The notes beneath the pieces were generated by a model. That model had not been told where the DNA came from. It ran no database searches and saw nothing but the letters and a program-made list of their open reading frames with translations. Source: Marinitoga sp. 38H-ov (GTDB taxonomy: Bacteria > Thermotogota > Thermotogae > Petrotogales > Petrotogaceae). Taken from it: DNA of 64,000 nt. Positions 1-8,944 of the stretch are shown in pieces. Both the position numbers and the translations under genes were made by a program. Position 1 is the first letter of the stretch. Each line of letters starts with the position of its first letter. The DNA lies in the NCBI RefSeq assembly GCF_011057715.1, contig NZ_LNGH01000002.1:62001-126000 (forward strand), in the 5' to 3' direction.

Positions 1-67
1 TAGAGTTAGCAACTTCTTCACCTAACGTATATTTTTCATTATTATCAAGATCTCTTATTTTCTTCAC
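1..67 (-). CDS. Partial CDS, N-terminus only, unidentified
   Basis: The first 22 codons of a minus-strand gene lie just downstream of mgsA; the rest is outside the window. The visible peptide begins VKKIRDLDNNEKYTLGEEV. The start is uncertain: GTG at 67 and TTG at 73 both lack a properly spaced Shine-Dalgarno, while AAGGTGA (66-72 region) is well spaced for an in-frame ATA at 58. The K-I-R-D-L opening recalls OB-fold/HD nucleases of the YhaM type, but too little is visible to assign a function. It is probably co-transcribed with mgsA. Confidence 0.45.
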   Translation of the reverse strand, partial: MKKIRDLDNNEKYTLGEEVANS

Positions 68-73
68 CTTCAA

Positions 74-451
74 TCATTTAATTTTTTTTTCAATTTCTAA
101 TACTAATCCTTCAGCTGTTGCTAAATTTGTTGCAAGAGGAATATTATGCACATCACAAACTCTCATTAAAGCTGAAACATCTGGTTCATGTGGTTGAGCC
201 GTAAGTGGATCCCTTAAAAAAATAACAAAATCCATATTTCCAGAAGTAATAAGAGCTCCTATTTGTAAATCTCCACCATATGGGCCTGAAGCAAATTTCG
301 TAACTTTTAGACCTACTTTTTCTTCTATCAAAGCTCCTGTTGAACTTGTAGCGTACAAATTACATTCCATAAAAACATGTTTCCATTCTTTAACAAACAT
401 TACTAAATCTAATTTCTTTTTATCATGCGCAATTAGAGCAACATTAATCAT
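74..451 (-). CDS. mgsA: Methylglyoxal synthase
   Basis: Converts dihydroxyacetone phosphate to methylglyoxal and phosphate, a cytosolic bypass of lower glycolysis. The 125-residue protein matches the compact MgsA family. It has the N-terminal IALIAHD-like strand (VALIAHD), the phosphate loop SSTGALI near 36-42, GPYGGDLQ with the catalytic Asp at 61 (equivalent to E. coli Asp71), and [12 protein letters not shown] holding His88 and Asp91. It starts at ATG 451 with GGAGG seven bases upstream. It is the first visible gene of its transcript. The C-terminus is about 25 residues shorter than the E. coli enzyme, as in other minimal versions. Confidence 0.95.
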   Translation of the reverse strand: MINVALIAHDKKKLDLVMFVKEWKHVFMECNLYATSSTGALIEEKVGLKVTKFASGPYGGDLQIGALITSGNMDFVIFLRDPLTAQPHEPDVSALMRVCDVHNIPLATNLATAEGLVLEIEKKIK

Positions 452-626
452 ATTTTTACCTCCATATTTAAATAATTATTGTTTAAATTATATCATATTT
501 TAGAAAAAAATAGTTTATTTTATGACTAAATATTATGACATAAAATTCCATTAAAATCATAAATATTTTTTATTCAAATCATATTTTAGATTATTAATAA
601 AATAAAATCTTATTTATTGTTTAATT

Positions 627-653
627 TTGTTATTATTTTAATTTTGATATAAT
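627..653 (+). promoter_or_regulatory. Promoter of the ferritin-like/iorAB operon
   Basis: TTGTTA (627-632) and an extended -10, TGA-TATAAT (TATAAT at 648-653), with a short 15-base spacer. It lies about 70 bases before the ferritin-like start. The rest of the 452-723 gap is AT-rich and shows no other feature I can support. Confidence 0.5.
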
Positions 654-723
654 ATAAAAATATGATAAAATTGTTTTGTAGCATTAAAAAAAATTTAAAT
701 AAAAAGTTCAAGGGGGGAATTAT

Positions 724-1224
724 ATGAAAAAAGGAATTATTGGAATTCTTAATTATGCGTTAGCAAAAGAAATTGAAGGTAGAGAATTTTATAAAATGAA
801 AATGGAAAGTTTGTCTAATCAAGAATTAAAACAGATTTTCCACTCTTTAGCAAACATGGAACAAGGTCATGTGGAGTACATTAAAAGATTGATAGAAAGA
901 TATGAAAATGACGAATCTTTAATTGTTGAGTTTGAAGAATCAGAGGAAAATATATTTGAAAAAAGGGAATTAGAAGAAATTACAGGTGGAACTGTAAGTA
1001 ATATGACTTTAGATTTAACAGTTTTGAAAATGGGATATATGATAGAAGATGATTTCATGAAATTCTATTTAAAAGCTGCAGAAAGTGTTGATAATAAAGA
1101 GGCTAAAGAATTATTCTTGAAATTAGCAAAATGGGAAGAACATCATAGAGATACATTGTATGATTATTACAAAATATTATCTGATGAATATTGGACAAAT
1201 ATGAATTTTACACCATTGTATTAA
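724..1224 (+). CDS. Ferritin-like (rubrerythrin-type) diiron protein
   Basis: The 166-residue all-helical protein has the spaced Glu/His pattern of a ferritin-like diiron four-helix bundle: EIEGREFY in helix 1, NMEQGHVEYI in helix 2, MIEDDFMKFY in helix 3 and KWEEHHRDTLY in helix 4. It lacks the Cys4 rubredoxin domain of classical rubrerythrin, so it is the erythrin-only form. Such proteins usually handle peroxide or iron in anaerobes. It starts at ATG 724 behind a GGGGGG ribosome site. iorA follows after 15 bases, so the two are probably one transcript; protecting the oxygen-sensitive Fe-S enzyme next door is an inference. Confidence 0.8.
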   Translation: MKKGIIGILNYALAKEIEGREFYKMKMESLSNQELKQIFHSLANMEQGHVEYIKRLIERYENDESLIVEFEESEENIFEKRELEEITGGTVSNMTLDLTVLKMGYMIEDDFMKFYLKAAESVDNKEAKELFLKLAKWEEHHRDTLYDYYKILSDEYWTNMNFTPLY

Positions 1225-1239
1225 TAAAGGAGTGGTAAA

Positions 1240-3129
1240 GTGAAAACTTTAGGTGAAATTTTAATTTCAAAAGAGCCAATTACTGAAATATTAATGGGCA
1301 ATCATGCGTTAGTTAGAGCAATGTTAGAATCTGGAGTAAAAGTAGTTACTTCTTATCCAGGATCACCAACTCCAGAAATAGCTGAAGGAATTAAAAGTAT
1401 TCCTCAAGATAAAAATCCAATGTATTTTGAATTTTCTGTCAATGAAAAAGTAGCTACAGAAGTAGCTTTTGGTGCAGCGATGAATGGGCATTTATCTACA
1501 GTGTTTTTTAAAAGTGTAGGTATAAATGTGGCTGCAGATTCTTTTGTTCAGTTGGGATTATTTGATTTACAAGGTGGTATGGTTATTGTTTTAGGTGATG
1601 ATCCAGGTGCTAATTCTTCACAAAACGAACAAGATAATAGACATTTTTCAAAGCTTTCATATATTCCTATGTTTGAACCTAATTCACCCAAAGAAGTGTA
1701 TAAAATGTTTAAAGAGGCTGCAAAACTTGCAAAAGACATGCATATGCCTGTTATTTTAAGGCTAACTACCCATGTTTGTCATGCTAAAGAAAAAATAACC
1801 TTTGATAAATTGGAAATAGAGGAATACGATTTTACTCCTAAATTTGATCACATAAATGCACCCCATATTCCAATTGCTGCTAGGGCATTGAATATGAAAA
1901 AGATGGCTTTAGAAAGATTAGAAAGATTTAAAGAAATATCAAATAATTCTAATTTTAATGAATTTATTTGCAATGGTAACAAAAAAAGAGGAATTATAGT
2001 TGCAGGTCTACCTTATCTTTCGTTGTTAGATGTATTAGAATATGCGAATGAAAAAGTAGATATATTAAAGATTGGGATAGTAAATCCATTGCCAGAAGAA
2101 AAAATAATTGAATTTTTGAAAAATCATGATGAAGTAAAAATTATTGAAGAATTAGATGATATTTTGGAAAAAGATATTAAAACAATTGCATATGATAATA
2201 AACTTAATACAAAAATTATAGGTAAAGTAGATATAGATGATTGGATTGGCGAATATAAACCTGATAAAGTATATAAAATATTAAAAAAGACATGGTCTGA
2301 TATTTTGCCAGATTTAGAATTAGAAAAAGCAGAAATAGAATTAAATCCAAGGCCACCACAATTATGTCCTGGTTGTGGTCATCGATCAGCTTTCCATGCA
2401 ATAAAATATGCTTTAAAAGATACAGATATAACTGTTGCTGATATAGGATGCCACACATTAGGATATTTAGAGCCATATAACATGGGACAAGTTTTACTTT
2501 CTATGGGGCATTCTACCTCTACTGCAGCTGGATTATCACTATTTAATAAAACTAGAAATGTAGTAGCCTTCTTAGGAGATTCAACATTATTCCATGCAGG
2601 TATTCCTGGTATTATAAATGCTATTTTTAATAACCATAATTTGACTTTAATTATTATGGAAAATGGAACAACAGCTATGACTGGACATCAAGATTTACCT
2701 TCAATAGGAAAAAATATTAATGGTCCTACCGAAGCAATACCTATAAAGAAGCTATTAGAGGGCTTAGGTGTTAACTTTATTAGGGAGGTAGATACATATC
2801 AACAAGCAAAATTGAGAGAATATGTAATTGAAGCACAGAAAGAAGAAGGTTTGAAAGTTATTATTGCAAAGCATCCATGTATGTTAAAATTAACCAGAGA
2901 ACAAAGAAGGAAAGGAACTTTTAGAAATAATAAAGTAGAAGTTACTGATAAATGTGATCATCAATATGTTTGTATAAGTGATTTTGGATGTCCTGCATAC
3001 CAAATAACTGAAGAAGGAAATGTGTGGGTACAAGAAGATTTGTGTATAGGAGATGGTTCATGTATTCAAACATGCCCTACAAATGCTCTAAGTTTTAAAA
3101 TCGTATCAAAAGGGGATGATAAACAATGA
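1240..3129 (+). CDS. iorA: Indolepyruvate:ferredoxin oxidoreductase, alpha subunit
   Basis: The 629-residue large subunit of IorAB oxidatively decarboxylates aryl pyruvates from aromatic amino acids to aryl-acetyl-CoA and reduces ferredoxin. The order is a pyrimidine-binding TPP region (GNHALVRAMLESGVKVVTSYPGS start), a TPP-pyrophosphate domain beginning at RPPQLCPGCGHRSAF with GDSTLFHAG and NGTTAMTGHQ, and a C-terminal ferredoxin-like part with Cys clusters ending CIGDGSCIQTCPTNAL. It starts at GTG 1240 behind AAGGAG. It overlaps iorB by four bases (ATGA), typical of this coupled pair. Expected in peptide-fermenting Thermotogota. Confidence 0.95.
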   Translation: MKTLGEILISKEPITEILMGNHALVRAMLESGVKVVTSYPGSPTPEIAEGIKSIPQDKNPMYFEFSVNEKVATEVAFGAAMNGHLSTVFFKSVGINVAADSFVQLGLFDLQGGMVIVLGDDPGANSSQNEQDNRHFSKLSYIPMFEPNSPKEVYKMFKEAAKLAKDMHMPVILRLTTHVCHAKEKITFDKLEIEEYDFTPKFDHINAPHIPIAARALNMKKMALERLERFKEISNNSNFNEFICNGNKKRGIIVAGLPYLSLLDVLEYANEKVDILKIGIVNPLPEEKIIEFLKNHDEVKIIEELDDILEKDIKTIAYDNKLNTKIIGKVDIDDWIGEYKPDKVYKILKKTWSDILPDLELEKAEIELNPRPPQLCPGCGHRSAFHAIKYALKDTDITVADIGCHTLGYLEPYNMGQVLLSMGHSTSTAAGLSLFNKTRNVVAFLGDSTLFHAGIPGIINAIFNNHNLTLIIMENGTTAMTGHQDLPSIGKNINGPTEAIPIKKLLEGLGVNFIREVDTYQQAKLREYVIEAQKEEGLKVIIAKHPCMLKLTREQRRKGTFRNNKVEVTDKCDHQYVCISDFGCPAYQITEEGNVWVQEDLCIGDGSCIQTCPTNALSFKIVSKGDDKQ

Positions 3130-3704
3130 AATCATTCAATATATATTTAATAGGAGTTGGTGGTCAAGGAATTGGACTTTTAAGTGAGGTTATTATCAGA
3201 GCTGCTGATAAAGCAGGGGTAAATGTAAGAGGTGTCGATACTCATGGTTTGGCTCAAAGAGGTGGAACTGTATCTTCAAATATTAGAATTGGTGAAAATA
3301 TAAATTCTCCTTTAATAATGAAAGGACAAGCGGATTTAGTTGTAGCCTTAGAAAGACATGAAGCTTTAAGAGGAATGAACGATTATGCTAAAAATGGGGC
3401 TACAGTAATATATTATGATGCTGTATGGCAACCTTTAGATGTGAGACTGAGAAAGTCAAAAGAAATAGAAAATACAACAATAGAAGAAGAGGCTAAAAGA
3501 AGAAATGTTAATTTGATCAGAGTATTTTTGGAAGATTTAACTGATGCTAGAATGCAAAACATGGCAGTATTAGCAACTATGTCAAAAAACAAGTTAATTC
3601 CTAATGTAGAAAAAGAACATTATTTATTAGCAATTAATGACTTATTATCTGGAAAGTTATTAGAAAATAATTTAGAACTATTTGAAAAAGTTTTTTCATT
3701 ATAA
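3126..3704 (+). CDS. iorB: Indolepyruvate:ferredoxin oxidoreductase, beta subunit
   Basis: The 192-residue gamma-domain subunit pairs with IorA. It begins with the family motif IYLIGVGGQGIGLLSEVI, followed by GVDTHGLAQRGGTVSSNIRIG, both diagnostic of the 2-oxoacid:ferredoxin oxidoreductase gamma domain. It is translationally coupled to iorA by a 4-base overlap, with GGGGAT as ribosome site inside iorA. A strong hairpin terminator follows immediately, so ferritin-like-iorA-iorB is a closed operon. Confidence 0.95.
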   Translation: MKSFNIYLIGVGGQGIGLLSEVIIRAADKAGVNVRGVDTHGLAQRGGTVSSNIRIGENINSPLIMKGQADLVVALERHEALRGMNDYAKNGATVIYYDAVWQPLDVRLRKSKEIENTTIEEEAKRRNVNLIRVFLEDLTDARMQNMAVLATMSKNKLIPNVEKEHYLLAINDLLSGKLLENNLELFEKVFSL

Positions 3705-3708
3705 TTTA

Positions 3709-3742
3709 TACAAAAATGGAGCTTTTTAGCTCCATTTTTGTA
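3709..3742. terminator. Bidirectional terminator between iorB and a convergent orphan
   Basis: A perfect 15-bp stem (3709-3723 with 3728-3742) has a TTTT loop, with A-rich left and T-rich right arms, so it can terminate both iorB (+) and the 3745-3984 gene (-). It starts five bases after the iorB stop and ends two bases before the convergent stop. Confidence 0.9.
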
Positions 3743-3744
3743 CA

Positions 3745-3984
3745 TTATGCTGAAAGAGGTTGTTTGTTTTTGAACATTTGTTTTACTTCATTATCAAATA
3801 CGTCTTTAATAAATTTTTCCAACTCTTCAATAGAATTAAATCTAATAATTTCTTTTTCAGTAATTTTATTATCCAAACCAATTAATTCTAAAATGAATTT
3901 ATTATTTTCTGGGTTCATAAAAAATGTTTTAAAATAATGTTTTTTTTCTTCGTACCATTTTACTAACTCATTTGTTTTAATCAT
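3745..3984 (-). CDS. Small conserved-looking orphan protein
   Basis: The 79-residue soluble, charged, mostly helical protein has no motif I recognise. It begins MIKTNELVKWYEEKKHYF and has a central ITEKEIIRFNSIEELEKFI stretch. It is probably real: the ribosome site is strong (GGGGG, seven bases before ATG 3984), codon use resembles the neighbours, and it ends against a dedicated terminator. It is divergent from the S24 repressor gene, and the shared upstream region carries two palindromes, so repression by that regulator is plausible. Function unknown. Confidence 0.6.
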   Translation of the reverse strand: MIKTNELVKWYEEKKHYFKTFFMNPENNKFILELIGLDNKITEKEIIRFNSIEELEKFIKDVFDNEVKQMFKNKQPLSA

Positions 3985-4028
3985 ATTATTACCCCCTTTA
4001 TGTATTTTTATATCATTTTATTTCTACT

Positions 4029-4060
4029 ATTTTGTATGTAATTATAGATTACTACAAAAT
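4029..4060. promoter_or_regulatory. Inverted repeat, possible repressor operator 1
   Basis: ATTTTGTA-T-GTAAT (4029-4042) pairs with ATTAC-TACAAAAT (4048-4060), a 13-bp imperfect palindrome with one bulged base around a 5-base centre. It lies between the divergent orphan (start 3984) and the repressor gene (start 4162). No T-tract follows, so it looks like a protein-binding site rather than a terminator. Confidence 0.45.
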
Positions 4061-4106
4061 CGATATAAAATCAATTAATAAAAGGTAAAATTTAAGTAAC
4101 AAAACT

Positions 4107-4133
4107 ACACTATAGTAGAAAATAGTGTATAAT
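4107..4133 (+). promoter_or_regulatory. Repressor promoter with overlapping palindromic operator
   Basis: ACACTAT (4107-4113) and ATAGTGT (4122-4128) form a perfect 7-bp inverted repeat with an 8-base centre. The right arm touches the -10 box TATAAT (4128-4133). Transcription would begin around 4140, past the first in-frame ATG (4138), which supports the downstream start at 4162. An operator overlapping the -10 fits autorepression. Confidence 0.55.
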
Positions 4134-4161
4134 ATATATGTATAGAAAGAGAGGTGATATT

Positions 4162-4788
4162 ATGGCAAGAGATGAAAATATAATTGGTAAAAGAATTGAA
4201 ATGTTAAGAAAAAGAAAAAATTTATCTAGGGAAAAGTTGGGAGCAATTATTGGGATTGCTGGAAATAGTATATATAGAATTGAAGCTGGATATAATTTAC
4301 CTTCAGCAGATGTAGTAATTGAACTTTCAAAATTTTTCGATGTCCCTGCAGATTACATTTTGGGAATTGATAAAAGTTTTGGAGATCAAACAGGTGTTAA
4401 TATGAAAAAAATTCCAGTATATGAAAAAGTTGCTGCAGGAGTTGCAGGAGTTGCTGAACCTATTGATTATCCAATTGATGAAATATATATTCCATTAGGA
4501 TCAAAAGGGGAATTTGCAGTAGAGGTTGTTGGTGATAGTATGGAACCAGAAATTAAAGAAGGTGACTATGTTATTGTAGATACAAATTCTTTTGTTGAAT
4601 CTGGAGATAGAGTTGTTGCAATTATTAATGATGGTGCAGACGCTTTAGTTAAACTATATAGAAAATTTATGGATGGACCAGCAATGTTATACAGTTTAAA
4701 CCAAAAATATGATCCAATTGTTTTAACTGAAGATTTGAAATGGGAAATAGTTGGTAAAGTAGTAAGTTTATATAGAAGATATAGGTGA
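4162..4788 (+). CDS. XRE-family repressor with S24/LexA-like autoprotease domain
   Basis: A 208-residue CI-like regulator. An N-terminal XRE helix-turn-helix spans about 7-68 (SREKLGAIIGIAGNSIYRIE recognition region), then a linker, then an S24 peptidase domain. The nucleophile is Ser126 in GDSMEP and the partner Lys164 in ALVKLYR; an Ala-Gly bond (92-93) upstream is a candidate self-cleavage site. I place the start at ATG 4162, behind GAGAGGTGAT, rather than the in-frame ATG at 4138, which has no ribosome site. Unlike true LexA the DNA-binding domain is XRE, as in phage repressors, yet no phage genes are nearby. The next gene, an EamA exporter, starts four bases later and is probably co-regulated. 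Confidence 0.85.
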   Translation: MARDENIIGKRIEMLRKRKNLSREKLGAIIGIAGNSIYRIEAGYNLPSADVVIELSKFFDVPADYILGIDKSFGDQTGVNMKKIPVYEKVAAGVAGVAEPIDYPIDEIYIPLGSKGEFAVEVVGDSMEPEIKEGDYVIVDTNSFVESGDRVVAIINDGADALVKLYRKFMDGPAMLYSLNQKYDPIVLTEDLKWEIVGKVVSLYRRYR

Positions 4789-4792
4789 TTTT

Positions 4793-5653
4793 ATGAAAAA
4801 AGTAATATTATCAGGATTATTGATGTCCTTTATTTTTGGGACATCCTTTCTTTTTACAAAAAATGCATTAGACTATGTTTCTCCTTTTGATTTTTTAGCA
4901 TTTAGATTTACTATAGCTTTTTTAATAATGACTTTATTACTTTTTTTTGGAGTGTTTAAATTTCAAAGAAAAAATTATTTAAAACTATGGAAAGTAATTA
5001 TATTTCAACCTATATTATACTTTATTTTTGAAACTACAGGAATCTCTTTAATACCATCTTCTGAAGCTGGAATAATTATAGCTTCTATCCCAATAATGAT
5101 TTCATTAATTGCTCCATATTTTTTAAAAGAAAAACCTTCAAAAAAACATTACTTATATGTTTTTATTAGCTTTTTTGGGGCAATATTAATATTAGGATTT
5201 AATTCTTTTAAAGGAAATATAGTAGGTGATTTATTAGTATTTGGTGCCGTATTATCTGCCACATTTTATAATATAGCCGCTAGATTATTGAAAGAAGAAT
5301 TCACACCATTTGAAATAACATATTCAATGATGTTATGTGGATCTATCTTTTTTAATTTGTTTATTCCAAATTACTCATTATTATTAAATAAAACAGTGCT
5401 AACTTCAGCTATTTACTTAGGAATATTTTCATCAGTAATTACATTCTTTTTATTAAATTATATGATTAGCAAAGCATCTCCTATTCAAACATCTATTTTT
5501 TCTAATTTAACTACTGTTATTTCTGTATTAGCAGGGTCTATATTTAGAAATGAAAGTATATATTTGTATCATATAATAGGTATGATACTAATAATTTTTG
5601 GAGTTTGGAAAGTAAATACAGAAAAATTGAAAGAAATACAGAAATCAAAATAG
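4793..5653 (+). CDS. EamA/DMT-family transporter
   Basis: A 286-residue inner-membrane protein with about ten hydrophobic helices in two EamA repeats (first about 5-135, second about 145-275). The first helix carries MSFIFGTSFLFTKNALDYVSPF, typical of drug/metabolite exporters. Substrate unknown. The ribosome site AGGTGAT lies inside the last codons of the repressor gene, so the two are translationally coupled; a repressor-exporter pair suggests induction by the exported compound or by damage. A hairpin overlapping its stop ends the operon. Confidence 0.8.
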   Translation: MKKVILSGLLMSFIFGTSFLFTKNALDYVSPFDFLAFRFTIAFLIMTLLLFFGVFKFQRKNYLKLWKVIIFQPILYFIFETTGISLIPSSEAGIIIASIPIMISLIAPYFLKEKPSKKHYLYVFISFFGAILILGFNSFKGNIVGDLLVFGAVLSATFYNIAARLLKEEFTPFEITYSMMLCGSIFFNLFIPNYSLLLNKTVLTSAIYLGIFSSVITFFLLNYMISKASPIQTSIFSNLTTVISVLAGSIFRNESIYLYHIIGMILIIFGVWKVNTEKLKEIQKSK

Positions 5654-5676
5654 TCCGCTTAAATGCGGACTATTTT
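5647..5676. terminator. Bidirectional terminator overlapping both stop codons
   Basis: A 12-bp perfect stem (5647-5658 with 5665-5676) with a TTAAAT loop, A-rich then T-rich arms. The stop of the EamA gene (5651-5653) is in the left arm and the stop of uvrB (5670-5672, minus) in the right arm. One element serves both convergent transcripts. Confidence 0.9.
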
Positions 5677-7643
5677 AATCGATATTTTTTCTTCACTTTT
5701 TTTATTTCATCTCTATATTTTGCTGCATCTTCATATCTTAGTTCAGAAGCAGCTTTAAACATTTCCATTTCTAGTAATTGTATATATTCGTCTGGAGAAG
5801 TATTTTCAGCTACTTCAAAAATAAATTCCGGTTTTTCTACTTTTTCCATAAACTGTTCAAAAATATTTTTAGGTAATTCTTTTACGATTGTTTTTGGAGT
5901 TATTCCATGATTTTCATTATAATCCATTTGTATTTTTCTTCTTCTATTAGTTTCAAAAATAGCATTTTGCATAGCATCTGTTATTTTATCTGCATATAAT
6001 ATAACTTTACCATTTACATTCCTAGCAGCACGACCTATTGTTTGTATTAAGGTTGTTTCGGATCTTAAAAAACCTTCTCTATCAGAATCCATTATAACAA
6101 CTAAGGATACCTCAGGTAAGTCAAGACCTTCCCTTAATAAATTAACACCAATAACTACATCTACGTCACCACTTCGCAATTTTCTTACAACTTCGGATCT
6201 TTCCATTGCATCCAACTCAGAGTGTAAATAAGTTGCTTTAATTCCTAATAAGTTTAAATGGTCAGCTAGCATTTCTGCATCTTTTTTTGTTAGTACAACT
6301 GCAATAGCCCTTTCATTTCGTTTTATTACCTTTTGTAGTTCAGAAATAAAATCATCTACTTGTCCTATTGTTGGTCTAACAACAACCTCTGGATCAATTA
6401 ATCCTGTTGGTCTAATAATTTGTTCTACAATTTGTTCTGAATGTTCAAATTCAAATGGCCCAGGAGTTGCAGAAACAAAAATAGTTTGTCTAATTCTTTC
6501 TAAAAATTCTTCAAATTTCAAAGGACGGTTATCAAATGCTGATGGAAGCCTAAAACCGTATTCAATTAGATTTTTCTTTCGTGAATGATCTCCAGCCCAC
6601 ATAGCTCTTAATTGTGGTAAAGCTATATGAGATTCATCAATAAACGTAATAAAATCCTCATCAAAATAATCTAATAATGTCCATGGCGGATCTCCGGGTT
6701 TTCTATTATCAAAATGTCTAGTATAATTTTCTATACCCTTACAATGTCCTAAAGTTTCTAGTAATTCCATATCCATTAAAGTTCTTTGCTTTATTCTTTG
6801 TGCTTCTAATAATTTACCCATTTTTTCAAATTCTTCAACTCTAATTTCTAATTCTTTTCTAATAGATTCAATGGCATTATGAATTTTTTCCTCTGTTGTA
6901 ACAAATTCACTTGCAGGATAAATTGTAATTTTATCAAAAAAATCTATTTTTGTTCTATTTAAAACATCAAACGAATAAATTTTTTCAACTTCATCATCAA
7001 AAAATTCAACTCTAATACCAAAATCTTCATATGGAGGATAAATTTCTAATACATCCCCTTTAAATCTAAAGTTTCCTCCACTAAACTTGTCTTCAGATCG
7101 ATTATATAGCATTTTCGTTAATGATTCTAATATAAAATTTCTATTATATTCATTATCAACTTCAAGTTTTAAATTTATATTAGCAAAATCATCTGGATTA
7201 CCTGAGGCATATATTGTAGAGACACTAGCTACAACAATAACATCTCTTCTTGTTAAAACAGACTTTAATGTAGATAATCTCATTTTTTGTAATACCTCAT
7301 TTATACTTGCATCTTTTTCAATATACATATCTCTACCAGGTAAATAAGCTTCAGGTTGATAATAATCATAATAACTAATAAAAAACTCTACCTTATTTTC
7401 AGGAAAAAACTCTTTAAATTCTCTATACAATTGAACTGCCAATATCTTATTTGGAGATAATATTAAAGTAGGTCTATTCACTTTTTCTATTACATTTGCC
7501 ATAGTAAATGTTTTTCCAGAACCAGTAACCCCTAATAATGTTTGAAATCTATAGTTTTTATTTAATCCTTCAACAAGTTTTTCTATAGCTTCTGGTTGAT
7601 CACCTTGAGGTTTATATTTAGAATTTAATTTAAATCGGTTCAT
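5670..7643 (-). CDS. uvrB: Excinuclease ABC subunit B
   Basis: The DNA-damage-binding helicase of nucleotide excision repair; works with UvrA and UvrC. 657 residues, full length. Visible: Walker [13 protein letters not shown] near 36-47, the damage-probing beta-hairpin region [20 protein letters not shown], Walker B-type IDESH, helicase motif [19 protein letters not shown], the QTIGRAARN motif VI, and a C-terminal UVR motif ([15 protein letters not shown]) that binds UvrC. Starts at ATG 7643 with AGAGGTGATT. Ten bases downstream of the phosphofructokinase gene, so probably one transcript. Confidence 0.97.
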   Translation of the reverse strand: MNRFKLNSKYKPQGDQPEAIEKLVEGLNKNYRFQTLLGVTGSGKTFTMANVIEKVNRPTLILSPNKILAVQLYREFKEFFPENKVEFFISYYDYYQPEAYLPGRDMYIEKDASINEVLQKMRLSTLKSVLTRRDVIVVASVSTIYASGNPDDFANINLKLEVDNEYNRNFILESLTKMLYNRSEDKFSGGNFRFKGDVLEIYPPYEDFGIRVEFFDDEVEKIYSFDVLNRTKIDFFDKITIYPASEFVTTEEKIHNAIESIRKELEIRVEEFEKMGKLLEAQRIKQRTLMDMELLETLGHCKGIENYTRHFDNRKPGDPPWTLLDYFDEDFITFIDESHIALPQLRAMWAGDHSRKKNLIEYGFRLPSAFDNRPLKFEEFLERIRQTIFVSATPGPFEFEHSEQIVEQIIRPTGLIDPEVVVRPTIGQVDDFISELQKVIKRNERAIAVVLTKKDAEMLADHLNLLGIKATYLHSELDAMERSEVVRKLRSGDVDVVIGVNLLREGLDLPEVSLVVIMDSDREGFLRSETTLIQTIGRAARNVNGKVILYADKITDAMQNAIFETNRRRKIQMDYNENHGITPKTIVKELPKNIFEQFMEKVEKPEFIFEVAENTSPDEYIQLLEMEMFKAASELRYEDAAKYRDEIKKVKKKYRLK

Positions 7644-7653
7644 TTAATCACCT

Positions 7654-8865
7654 CTACTTCGTTTCTATTTTTAATCTTGCATAAACAGGAATGCCATTCA
7701 AATATGGAGGGTAATATTCTCCTTCAATTAAAGGTAATGCATATTCAATAAACTTATTATTTACGAACATACCGTCGGCTGATATAAATTCGTCAGGAAT
7801 TAATTTCGTTTTATTTGCAACATTTTCAAGTGGTACAAGTTTTGTTGTACTAATATATGGTGAATTATTAATTCTTTCTATAGCTACCATATATCCACTA
7901 TATTCATCTAAAGCATATTTTACAGCCATTGTACCTACTTCTATAGCTTCATTCACATCAACCTGACTAGAGATATGCCTACCACTTCTTTGTAAATAAT
8001 CTGGTACAGCGTAATGTGTTTTTATATTTAATTCTGTTTTAATTAAATTTGCTAATGTAGAACCTATTCCACCTAATTGAACATTTCCAAAATTATCTTG
8101 ATAACCCCTAGCCGAAACAAATGATCCATCTTCATATTTGATTCCTTCAGATGCAGCAATAGAACAATATCCATATTTATCAATTGTTTTAATTATTTTT
8201 TCAAAAAATAATTCTTTTTTAAACGGTCTTTCAGGAATTAAAATTATATGTGGTCCATCGCTTTCATGCCTTTTTGCCAAAGCTGTTGATGCTGCAACCC
8301 AACCAGCATGCCTTCCCATTGTTTCTAATATAAAAACTTTTGTAGAATCAGCCGCCATACTTTTTACATCTAAAGTTCCTTCTAAAATAGAAACAGATAA
8401 ATATTTAGCTATAGAACCAAAACCAGGTGTGTGATCTGTTTCAGGTAAATCATTATCAACGGTTTTTGGAACACCAATTACATTTAAATCATATCCAATT
8501 TTTTTAGCATAATTATGAATTTTATTTGCTGTATCCATTGAGTCATTTCCACCATTATAGAAAAAATAACGAATACTATATTTATCAAATACCTCAAAAA
8601 TTTTCTTAAATTCTTCTTCTGTTTTTATTTTTCTTCTACAAGAGCCAAAAGCGCTTGAAGGAGTGAATTTTAATAATTCAATTTGATTAGGATCTTCATT
8701 TTTCATATTTGCTAATTTTTCATCAAAAATTCCATTAATCCCATTTATTGCAACGTAAATATTATCAATTTCTTTTGAATTTAAAGCTGCTTTAATTACT
8801 CCATACGCTGATGCATTTATAACACTGGTAACTCCTCCAGATTGAGCATAAATAGCATTTTTCAT
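7654..8865 (-). CDS. pfp: 6-phosphofructokinase, pyrophosphate-dependent type
   Basis: A 403-residue PFK-A family enzyme phosphorylating fructose-6-phosphate. The donor-specificity positions point to PPi rather than ATP: GGNDS replaces GGDGS (Asp at the position equal to E. coli Gly104) and PKTVDND replaces PGTIDND (Lys at the Gly124 position). METMGRHAGW and the PERPF motif are also present. PPi-PFK is known in Thermotoga. Starts at ATG 8865 with AAGGAGGTAA. First gene of a pfp-uvrB unit, preceded by the terminator of the phosphate-transport operon. Confidence 0.92.
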   Translation of the reverse strand: MKNAIYAQSGGVTSVINASAYGVIKAALNSKEIDNIYVAINGINGIFDEKLANMKNEDPNQIELLKFTPSSAFGSCRRKIKTEEEFKKIFEVFDKYSIRYFFYNGGNDSMDTANKIHNYAKKIGYDLNVIGVPKTVDNDLPETDHTPGFGSIAKYLSVSILEGTLDVKSMAADSTKVFILETMGRHAGWVAASTALAKRHESDGPHIILIPERPFKKELFFEKIIKTIDKYGYCSIAASEGIKYEDGSFVSARGYQDNFGNVQLGGIGSTLANLIKTELNIKTHYAVPDYLQRSGRHISSQVDVNEAIEVGTMAVKYALDEYSGYMVAIERINNSPYISTTKLVPLENVANKTKLIPDEFISADGMFVNNKFIEYALPLIEGEYYPPYLNGIPVYARLKIETK

Positions 8866-8880
8866 TTTATTACCTCCTTA

Positions 8881-8915
8881 ATAAAATAGTCCTATCGATG
8901 ATAGGACTATTTTAT
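8881..8915. terminator. Terminator after the pit gene
   Basis: A perfect 16-bp inverted repeat (8881-8896 with 8900-8915) with a GAT centre and A/T-tract arms, 30 bases beyond the pit stop on the minus strand and 15 bases before the pfp start. Its outer arms nearly repeat those of the 5647-5676 terminator (AAAATAGTCC). Confidence 0.8.
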
Positions 8916-8944
8916 CATATTTAATTTTAATTAATATTAATTTT

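Noticed and set aside
4162-4788. True LexA
   Set aside because: The N-terminal domain is XRE-type rather than the LexA winged helix, so I call it an S24 repressor only.
7087-7347. Plus-strand open frames inside uvrB and other large genes
   Set aside because: Long antisense frames are expected in this AT-rich code use; none has a ribosome site or family motif.
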